In this document: piece after piece, positions 46,856 through 55,815 of the stretch
Layout of the letters: every line of letters begins with the position of its first letter
How positions within the stretch are numbered: the first letter of the stretch is position 1
Assembly (NCBI RefSeq): GCF_037042905.1
Contig: NC_087259.1
Coordinates: forward strand, 20,604,501 to 20,668,500
Direction of reading: 5' to 3'
Source of the DNA: Lytechinus pictus
Lineage: Eukaryota; Echinodermata; Echinoidea; Temnopleuroida; Toxopneustidae
DNA: 64,000 bases
Notes under the pieces: generated by a model
What the model was told of the DNA's origin: nothing
Seen by the model: only the letters and a program-made list of their open reading frames with translations
Database searches by the model: none
Made by a program: the position numbers and the translations under genes

Positions 46856-49579
46856 ATGGCTAGTACACCCCTCTGTTTGTGGATTAACTGTGTGCTATTC
46901 TTTCTATCTGGAGGATTTTCCACGAAGGATGATATATCAGGAAGAAATGGATCTCTAAACTGGAGCTCGGTCTCTACTAGTGGGTGCCAACTTACATACA
47001 TGTATACCAGCCGTGGTGTCAACGCTAGCTGTAAAAATCTTAGTCTTCATTCTGTTCCTAAAGGTCTTCCACACAACACAATAGTGCTTGATCTCTTTAT
47101 AAACAAAATTGAAACCCTACACAACAAATCTTTCACCTATCTCCCAGACATCATGAAACTTGACCTGTCCTTCAATAAGATCAAATTGATAGAAGATGGT
47201 ACCTTTCAGCCCCTGGGTAATCTCACAGAATTAGACCTGGGGAGTAACCACATCGAGTCTCTAACAGCAGGTTTACTTCATTCAAATAAACTTCTCTCCG
47301 TTTTCATACTTAATCTTAACTATTTGAGTTCAGTCCCCAAAGATGCTCTTCCATGGTCTAAAAATATGAAATCACTTGATCTGTTTAATAATCGCCATAT
47401 ATCCTCCATATCGTCTCTTGACTTTGCACCTCTTCAGAATTGTTCACTCATAAAACTTGACATAAGTAATTGTGGCTTGTACAAACTTTCAACAAATACT
47501 TTTGCAGCTTTAAAGAGCGTTCATCATTTACTACTTGATAACAATTATATGCAGGAAATTCACATCTCTTCCTATTTAGGAATCAAAGAAATACATGAAC
47601 TACACTTAACATCCGGCGATATAAAGAATATAATTCCACTAAACCGATCTGTTCACCATCCTCATCGTTCTCCAAAAATACATTTGATAAGTCTCTTTTG
47701 GAATGAGCTGATCTCCTTTCCAGATTTTGTGTTTTGGGGATTAAATCAAACGAGTGTCCTCAGACTGGACAATAATCAGATCTCTACTTTATCTAACTAT
47801 ACATTTTGTGGACTAGACCAGTTGATTGAATTAGATTTATCACATAATAATTTAATATATTTACCTGAAGGCATGTTTTTTTGTAATAAATTGTTACAAA
47901 AATTGAGACTTAATCAAAATTTCATAGAAAGCTGGTCTAGCAGTATAGTATCTAATCTATGCTCTTTGAATCACTTAAACCTATCTGGTAACAAAATACA
48001 AAATATTGATAATGTTACCCAAACACTTCCCACATTGGAATATCTAGGTCTTTCTTTCAACACAATTTCGTATGTATTTACTTTTTCAATACAATTTTAT
48101 ACTAATCTCAAAATATTAAACATATCTGACAATACTTTGTTTTGGATTTCTGACCTCTTAGGTGTAACCAACCTAAAAGAGCTCTACCTCAGCAATGAAC
48201 ATTTGGATACAAGATTATCAAAACCTTTCCAATACATGCGAAATCTTTGCATATTGGACTTAACATCTGCAATATGGTCCATGAAATCTGATGCCACGCT
48301 GTTTACAAATTTAACATCTCTTAAGAGACTGTTTTTATGTAAAAACAACTTACAGAGCAGACATTTATTTGATATTTTGACTTCTCGATCCCTATTTACA
48401 AGTCTTGAAACTTTGTTGACACTGGACTTGAGAGAGAATGACCTGGATATGTTAGCACCAGGAACTTTTAACCCCCTTAAAAAACTTGAAATATTGCTCC
48501 TTTCTCAGTCATCTATTGAAGTGTTGTTTCCTGGTGTTTTCGAAGGCCTGACTTCTCTTAAAACACTGGATCTCAGTGACAATTATATCTCATCACTTTC
48601 TGGCAATATATTTCCAATACAATCTCAGATTAGTATTTTGAACATAAGAAATAAAGATATTGGTATTACTTCCAAAACCCTATTCAATATAAACCCACAT
48701 TTGCAAAGTCTTTACATTCAACAAAACAAAATAACTACAATAAAACGAGGGACAATATTTCCTAAGAATTTCACAATAGATGCATCAAGAAACCCTTTTG
48801 ACTGCACATGTGACTTGCGTTGGTTTGTGAGGTGGCTCAGCAACGTTGAAGTCATCCATCCAAATGATACAGTTTGCTCACAATCTTCCATCAAAGACAT
48901 GGTAGATTCACCACTCCTGTCATTCAATCCAGATAAATACTGTGGCATCAATATCTTTCTTATCACAAATGTGTCTTTGACAGCTATTCTGGTTGTAGCA
49001 CTTTCCTTGTTCGCATACTGGAAGCGATGGTGGTTCAACTATAAGGCATTCCTTCTTAGACTTGCCATCTGCGGCTACAAGGAGATGGTCCAGGACATTG
49101 AGGACCAGGACTATGAGTTTCAGCTCAATCTGATGTTCCAAGAGGAAGACCAGGAATGGGTTGATGATGTCATGAAGCCAGTTCTACAGGAAAGGTTTCC
49201 TCATCTTGAGAGAGTGGTCTTTGGTGATAACGACCTCCACCTTGGGATGTTTTACATCAATGCTCTCCATTATGCAGTTGAGAACAGCTTCAAGATGGTT
49301 CTCTTGCTAAGCAATAATTCTGTGCGTGAAGCCTGGTTTATTACCAAGGTACGTATAGCCCTAGAGGAACTCAATGACAGTAGACTGGACAAGGTCATAT
49401 TGTTTTTCCTTGAGGATATTGACGATGATGATCTCCCATACCTGGTCAGGTTGTTCCTGAGTAAGAACAAACCTTACATGCTGTGGACGGATGATGAGGA
49501 TGGTCAAGAACTATTCTGGGCACAGTTTGAGAAGAGCATGAGGTACAATAAGGAACTCAATAGTGTTATCCCTGTTTAA
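46856..49579 (+). CDS. Toll-like receptor 1 (single exon, echinoid type)
   Basis: This is an intact 907-codon frame. A second ATG lies one codon upstream (46853), but only the one at 46856 is shared with the paralogue. The layout is a signal peptide (about residues 1-22, LCLWINCVLFFLSGG), about twenty leucine-rich repeats, a cysteine cap (about 645-697, NPFDCTCDLRWFVRWL with two more Cys), a membrane helix (about 698-723, LTAILVVALSLFAYW) and a cytoplasmic TIR domain (about 750-897). In the TIR, box 1 is LNLMFQEEDQEWV, the BB loop is GDNDLHLGMF and box 3 is LFWAQF. This is a cell-surface or endosomal pattern receptor expected to signal through MyD88-type adaptors. The BB-loop proline of most TLRs is leucine here, as I recall for many sea urchin TLRs. 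The ligand is unknown. It is transcribed opposite to DHX16, inside its intron. Confidence 0.96.
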   Translation: MASTPLCLWINCVLFFLSGGFSTKDDISGRNGSLNWSSVSTSGCQLTYMYTSRGVNASCKNLSLHSVPKGLPHNTIVLDLFINKIETLHNKSFTYLPDIMKLDLSFNKIKLIEDGTFQPLGNLTELDLGSNHIESLTAGLLHSNKLLSVFILNLNYLSSVPKDALPWSKNMKSLDLFNNRHISSISSLDFAPLQNCSLIKLDISNCGLYKLSTNTFAALKSVHHLLLDNNYMQEIHISSYLGIKEIHELHLTSGDIKNIIPLNRSVHHPHRSPKIHLISLFWNELISFPDFVFWGLNQTSVLRLDNNQISTLSNYTFCGLDQLIELDLSHNNLIYLPEGMFFCNKLLQKLRLNQNFIESWSSSIVSNLCSLNHLNLSGNKIQNIDNVTQTLPTLEYLGLSFNTISYVFTFSIQFYTNLKILNISDNTLFWISDLLGVTNLKELYLSNEHLDTRLSKPFQYMRNLCILDLTSAIWSMKSDATLFTNLTSLKRLFLCKNNLQSRHLFDILTSRSLFTSLETLLTLDLRENDLDMLAPGTFNPLKKLEILLLSQSSIEVLFPGVFEGLTSLKTLDLSDNYISSLSGNIFPIQSQISILNIRNKDIGITSKTLFNINPHLQSLYIQQNKITTIKRGTIFPKNFTIDASRNPFDCTCDLRWFVRWLSNVEVIHPNDTVCSQSSIKDMVDSPLLSFNPDKYCGINIFLITNVSLTAILVVALSLFAYWKRWWFNYKAFLLRLAICGYKEMVQDIEDQDYEFQLNLMFQEEDQEWVDDVMKPVLQERFPHLERVVFGDNDLHLGMFYINALHYAVENSFKMVLLLSNNSVREAWFITKVRIALEELNDSRLDKVILFFLEDIDDDDLPYLVRLFLSKNKPYMLWTDDEDGQELFWAQFEKSMRYNKELNSVIPV

Positions 49580-50882
49580 TTGTATTGCCTGTTATCTCCA
49601 AAATGTTGACCTCCTTATTCCCTGATGTTGCTAAATCACTGGTGTTACCACATATGGGTCAAATGTAACACAAATCTAACATATTAGTACAAGGTTTGTT
49701 AAAAAAGTATTAGGACTTACATCGCCTCGAAAAAAAAGTCATTCCTGTTCAAAGACAGCAACTTAACTATCTATCCTAGAGGAAATTTTATAGGGCTATT
49801 TACTTTCCTTATTCTTTTAATGAAATGTATGACCCTTAACCTTGCAAATCAAAATGAGATCACTTTCAGCACCATTTGCATACATGTTCATGAGACAAGT
49901 TTGAATCTGATACATCCATCATTCTTTAGATATCACATCTTCACGCATACAGTGACGTTTATGACATCGCCCTTTTGCCAATTAACCTAAAATTTTATGT
50001 TGATCCATTAAACCACATGCAGTGGGGGGGGGGTGGCTGCACTGACACAACTTTGATTTCCACTCGGCCCTGATCGAAGCATATCTAAAGTCAACTGGGT
50101 CATTATTGGGGACCCATTTAGAGGTTGAAAGAGCCACAAATTGTGCCAAAACATCTGGTCTTAAAAAGCTAAGAAAACTCCTTCTACCAATGCATTGAAA
50201 TGTGACTGCGATAAATGAAAAGTGTATTTCACTTGAAGGGGATAAATTATAATGGAAAACAATGAATTTTGTTGTTTCAGCCTAAACCATATTTTGTTAC
50301 TTATTATCAGGTAATCCTGGTTGTGAATATCAAGCAGTAAAACATGGCTGAAAATAATACATGTATGATTCACTTTGAAGAGTTGTATGTAATTGTTCTT
50401 TTGCACCAGTTCAATAATGAACTATTTTACTCATTTGCTGTGCAAGAATTGCAGGAAATGCAAGTTTTTTTCATGTACAGAGTACTAATGAGTAATTCAA
50501 ATTGTAAATATGCTAGGAGCAGTGTTTATGATTCTCACTATAATAAATCAACATTGGGGTTGTAGCATGGTAGTATTAACACCACTGCATACAGGTACCT
50601 CTGCAGTTTTTCTTGGCATCCGTTCACAACATGGTTATTTGTGCTGTTATCACTTTATGTATATATTCACTGCAGATAATCTATTATTTTATTGATATTT
50701 ATCATCATTGTATGTTACTATTAAAGTAGACTTAATCCAACGGCTTACCCAATGGGTGGGGCGAGCCATCTAAATTGTCATGCTACGTTGCACATGATTT
50801 TTACTAGAGACAAGTTATAACACCAATACACTATTCTAGTATGAACGTAAATCAATATCTAAGAAGAGCTGTGTTCATACCC

Positions 50883-51022
50883 GGGCCCTGTTGCATAAAA
50901 CTTACTATTATGGTAACTACCATGGTTACGATGCTCAACAGCCAATCAGAATCAAGGATTCCATGAAAGATACCGTTGGATGGCAAAGTTACTATAATAG
51001 TAAGTTTTATGCAATGGGGCCC
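50883..51022. mobile_element. MITE, family C (GGGCCCTGTTGCATAAAACT ends)
   Basis: A 140 bp element with inverted ends GGGCCCTGTTGCATAAAACT and AGTTTTATGCAATGGGGCCC and nested ACTATTATGGTAACT/AGTTACTATAATAG arms. The left half of the same insertion is present in the paralogous place at about 59743-59801, so it predates the TLR duplication. Confidence 0.85.
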
Positions 51023-51169
51023 TCATGTGAACACAATTCATCATAGTTATTGATAACATGTATAATTGTAAAAAAGTATATTTATGTTATCTATATTTAA
51101 ATGCTGTATATAGCTGTATCTGTATTAATGATAACCATACAAATATATGTTCATGAAAATCAAGATTTG

Positions 51170-51182
51170 TGACCTTTGACCT
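51170..51182 (-). promoter_or_regulatory. DR1-type motif
   Basis: TGACCTTTGACCT, a perfect inverted copy of AGGTCAAAGGTCA. It stands alone in AT-rich DNA downstream of TLR gene 1. Function is not shown. Confidence 0.2.
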
Positions 51183-51389
51183 TTTTGCTCTAAATTTCTT
51201 CACCTTTCCTTGAGATATGTACACACTTGGTTGTGAATATTAATAAAGATCTTGGTGAAGCGTGCAAAAAATATTTGAAGACCTATAATGATCTGTGCAT
51301 ATTCTTTGATTGATTATTGATAAATAAATGTTTATCTACATGTATATCACAGTTGCTGACACTTTTTTTCTTTTTTATACTAATCTTTG

Positions 51390-52300
51390 AGGTTGAAATA
51401 AACTAATTCTTTACCTATAACCTTATAGGATTCATAATCATCATATCGGCCATGTTCAGCGCACTGCAAGGAGAGGGCCTCCTCAAGTTGGTGCCAAAGG
51501 TGCTTGTCTTGTGCTGATGCAATCCAATTTATGCCAATTAATTTTATGAGCTCGTCACTCCATCTCAATTTTTTCCTACCCAGATTTCATGACCCTAGCC
51601 ATGGTCTCCATTCTGTGATGCGTTTGGTCCATCTATTGTCATGTAATCTTGCAAGGTGGCCAGCCCATCTCCATTTCATTGATTTAATTGCTTTGATTAT
51701 GTCTATATTACTCTATTCTGGCTCCTAATCCATAATATGATTTTCTTGTCACGTTTTGATATCCGTAGCATCATACGTTCCATACTGTGTTGAGTGGTTT
51801 TTAATTCTGTTCTATTTTCTTTGTTACAGACCAGGTTTCAGAACCATAGGTCATTGCCGGTATAACACATTGCTTAAAGACTTTTCTCTTAAGGCAAATT
51901 GGCATATTGCTCTTCATAATGTCATTAAAATTCCCCAAAACCGATCCATCCAGCTCTTGTCCTCCTTTAAACTTCTTCCAGTCGTTCATGATCCATTCTG
52001 AAGTGTTGCCCAAGGTAGATATAATGATCTACTCTCTCAATTTCAGAATTATCCATTATGATTCTTTGCTCCGTAGCAAATTTGTTGAACATTACTTTTG
52101 TCTTTTTCATGTTGATCTTCAGGCCTACTTGTTACTTTCAGTGTATTTTTTAGCTTGTGACCATCATCAGTGATTAGAATGATATTATCGGCAAATCTCA
52201 GGTGGTGGAGACACTCACCTTCAATGTTTTGCCCCATACTTTTGTTCCATTGTAATTTATGAATCATTTCCTCCAGGGCAGCGTTGAATGACCTTCCCGG
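51390..52300 (-). mobile_element. Decayed non-LTR retrotransposon (endonuclease/reverse transcriptase type), C-terminal half
   Basis: On the - strand, in several frames, there is first a reverse transcriptase piece with FNAALEEMIHKLQW and LHHLRFADNIILIT (the catalytic FADD box reads FADN), then KSNMPICLKRKVFKQCVIPA followed by MTYGSETW, then RWSDELIKLIGINWIASAQD. That order is the usual one at the C-terminus of RTE-like LINEs. Frame changes and the lost aspartate show it is dead. It is cut at its upstream side by the element at 52313-52843. Confidence 0.8.
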
Positions 52301-52312
52301 GGGGCCACTTAC

Positions 52313-52843
52313 ATTGACGAGTGGATACCATGCGCGACCAAAAAAACACATAAAAAGGATGTCTTTTTCAAGATAGGGCACTTTACATATGTAACGTGAT
52401 GAAGGTGTAAAAAACACTAAAATAATGAAAAAAGGGTATCTAATTTTGCTATGAAAGCTACGTGTTTAGGGTCAAATTTGCGGGGGTGTAGAAAATTAAG
52501 ACTAAAATGTTTTATAAAAGATGTACTTTTGCCCGAAGAGTCAAAACTACGTGTTTAGAATATGATTTGCGCGAGATGTGAGAGGTGGGGCTGTACTAAA
52601 CCCACTGATGTAGGTGAAGGTAAAAGCGATGACCGACGTCCGTGGCAATAAAAATATCGCTGTACTTGTTTAGGGAGTCAATTCGGGGAACTCGCCAAGA
52701 GTATCGTTTTGTTTCCAAAACTTGTTAAGGGTAGGGTTTCACACGCCAATACTTGTTTAGGGGTGCATTTTCAGAAAATGGAAAATACGCGTTTAGGGTG
52801 CTTTTCGAGACCCCATGGTCGCGCATGGTATCCACTCGTCAAT
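52313..52843. mobile_element. DNA transposon with perfect 28 bp inverted ends
   Basis: 52313-52340 (starting ATTGACGAGTGGATACCATG) is the exact inverse of 52816-52843. The interior repeats ACGTGTTTAG-type words (near 52462, 52551, 52666 and 52761) and has no open frame of note. G-rich sequence at 52299-52305 may belong to an outer end. The perfect ends suggest recent activity. Confidence 0.85.
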
Positions 52844-54023
52844 GGAACTTTTCAACTCTATCCATTTTCCTGAAACAATATGTACTGAACATATATTGAT
52901 CAAATTTTTTGTAGGTGATTGTAAACAAACCATCACAAACATGCACTATTGCTTGCTCGCCTTGGCTGAGAGTGTAGATCTATGCACGTGTTGCGCAGCT
53001 CTCAATCAGCAAGGAATACCAGTATATGTCTTTGAGATGGTTTGTTTGCAATGACAAACAAGCATGCATACAAGCTACGCATGTTGGGAATGATCTTTTA
53101 CATCTCATTTTAATTCACCTCAACGTTTTCCTTCAAAAAAGGTTTTATCGTAATTAAAAAAATAATACGAGATGTTACTATATTTTTATATAGATAAATA
53201 ATTCCCCGAGTTTTGTAATTTTGTCAAATTAATGAGATAAAAATTACATCTAACAGAACGAGTGACAATCTATCCCAGCCACATGAAGTTTATCGTCGGT
53301 GCATATCGTCTGCTGCTATTCGTTGAGTTGATTTGCCTTCAGGTTCGGATTATATTCACTTGATTGTAAGTACAGTTATATCATTATTTTCCTTCTTCAT
53401 AGTCACAGAGGTAAGAGACTCTGTCTGGACAGTGTGGTAATTCATTTTCATGAATTCAATTTGGCCCGCGTGGTGTAGCTAGCACTTGTAGCAGCTACAT
53501 GAGTTGGTAGCGAATCGGCATGTGATCGTGTTGCAAGTTGAATTGTCCGACTCATCATCATCGGCGTAATTGAATTCCCCCAATTTACCTCCAACTATGT
53601 CACTTTGTTGTTCATTTCATCATCATTCTCTTTATCTTCAAAATCATCAATTTGAAAATCCAAATCTAGATAAAATTTTGGGTTTTCTTTCATTTCGTGA
53701 TCGAAGTATTCAGTGACAGTGTGGAGAAAACGTACCCTCGCAACAGGTTTTGCATGCAAGTGGAGCTTCACGTGGGAGAGCCAATCACGCCTCTCGTACA
53801 GACAGTGACGTCATCAAATTCGAGTCAATTCAGAGACCGATGCGAGGCATATTTCGGAGAGGCATTTTAGCGTTTTTTAATCGGCGATTTTCACCTTATG
53901 TATTATTTTCGTTATTTTTTAATGACCCACTCATAATCCCCACATCATTACCTTTCCATTGATATATAATAAGACCACATTCATAATCAATATATTTCTC
54001 CTTTAAGTTATATGCACATCCTG

Positions 54024-54467
54024 GTCGGTATGCAAATGAGGAGACTGATGACGTCATCCACTCACTATTTATTTTGTATTTTATTGTACGAAATATTTTA
54101 ATTTTCTCCTCATTGCCAAGTGAAACAATGATCAATTCCCCCTGAACATGAGGAATTATTATTGTTTAATACTATATGGTTCAGTCAAGTTGGTCCTTTT
54201 TTTGTCAAATCTGTAAAAAAATGAAATATTGTATAATTCAAGCAATAGAAAACAAAAGAAATTATGAGTGAGGGACATCATCGACTATCTCATTTGCATG
54301 TCACTCAGTTGTGCATATCACTGTTTTGTGAAAAATAATTGAAATTTTGAAATGTCATAACTTTCTTATTTTACATCCAATTTTGATGAAATTTTCAGTT
54401 CTGTGCTAGTTTAATTTTTCTCTATTTATTCAAATCAACATTACTCTGGGTGGACTTGACCTTTAAA
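54024..54467. mobile_element. MITE, family G, left-truncated copy
   Basis: Matches the 44632-45244 element from ATGCAAATGAGGAGACTGAT to the right end (CTGGGTGGACTTGACCTTTA). The left 190 bases are missing. Confidence 0.7.
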
Positions 54468-55120
54468 AACCAAATAGAACAAGGAAGTTCAGGTATCATT
54501 TCATACACTGTATCTTATGAAAATCAACCTTTCTTTAAAAAAAAAAGAACTTCCTGCTACCAAGACACATACTACTGTAGAAGCCAGCCACAGAGGTCCT
54601 GGGCATTTTATTTCCTGCGGAAGTTTGGATTTCCAACCAAGCTTGAGGTCTGTTTCATAAAGAGTTAAAATTATTGCCATTATAGCAACTGCCATGGTAA
54701 CAGGGCTCAGCAGCCAATCACAATCAAGGTTTCTGTGAGAGTTACAACAATTACAACATTCCTATCATGATGAAGTGAACCCCAAGAGTACATATAATCT
54801 CAGATTGAGTTCATAGCTCATAGTAATATATACCCAACTATCTTTTGTCAGATACTAGATGACCATCAGTCTGGAATATGGGCATTTATCTCATATGATT
54901 CCAAACTGTTTTTACAGTGCAATCTTAATGTTTAAGATCCAAAGTAAATTGTTGTTATAAAACAAAAGGAATACATGAACTTAATTTTGGCAAGAAACAC
55001 AAGGAATAGTCATGGTACACACATAGAAGTACCTAATGCAGGGACTAAAACTTGGAGAAATACACTCTTATCAAGAACAATCATCTTTCCAAGATCAGAG
55101 GTAGGACTTAATTGGATCCC

Positions 55121-55128
55121 TATATAAA
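55121..55128 (+). promoter_or_regulatory. Candidate TATA box of TLR gene 2
   Basis: TATATAAA, with the conserved AGAGAGTTTCAGAG block about 20 bases downstream, as in copy 1. It is about 690 bases before the start codon. Confidence 0.4.
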
Positions 55129-55815
55129 GAATATAATGAGTAGAGAGTTTCAGAGCAACACTCTGACCCACACAAAAGCAGCACGCTGGTGATTTGCAGT
55201 TTACTACCCTGCCGGTGCAAACTTCAGAATGTTCAGAAGGGATTGGATGATGTTTCGTATGGACACACTTTCTTAAGAGCTGGTGAGACTGATAACCTTT
55301 GGAGATATCATCATGGAGTTTTGAAAACATTGATGGGGTTTGTGATAATCATGGGGTGGAAAGAACAAAACATGAATACATTTAGTTAAAGAAAAAGCAA
55401 AGTCATAATGCAGTAGGAAAAGACTTTCTCAATCTTCAAGAATAGTCCTTCTCCAAGTCATCTGACTATAAATTCTCAAGACTAAAATCCTGACATCACT
55501 TGTAAGGGATAGCCTGGCTCTTTATCAAGTGACAGATCGACGGAGCCATGTGATGAAGGAGGGATCTTCTAATTCTCTTGGTACAGGAACTTTTAGGCAG
55601 GAATTTTCTAGCAGTTATGATCTTTTTCATGTGATATTGAGCAAGTCACTTATTCACAGAGTAAACTAGTCCACGAATTGTAACAACTGACAGGAAATTC
55701 TGATTGCTGCAAATAAAGCAAAGAAGATATTGTACTCACATCAATTGGAAGACTCAAAGAGTCTTCCTTGATTTTCCTTGATTAACCTTAACTGATCACA
55801 ATATTTGAATCCACG

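Larger units (their letters stand above)
45850..50960. repeat. Segmental duplication, copy 1 (contains TLR gene 1)
   Basis: From about 45850 on, the sequence aligns with 54555 onward: 5' flank, the complete TLR frame, about 1.3 kb of 3' flank and part of a MITE. The offset is about 8.96 kb at the start codons. The left limit is approximate. The right limit is where copy 2 is cut by a LINE at 59802. Confidence 0.85.

Noticed and set aside
53460-53560. Possible SINE head (GTGGTGTAGCTAGCACTTGT) near 53.47 kb
   Set aside because: The B-box candidate is poor and no tail or body could be delimited.
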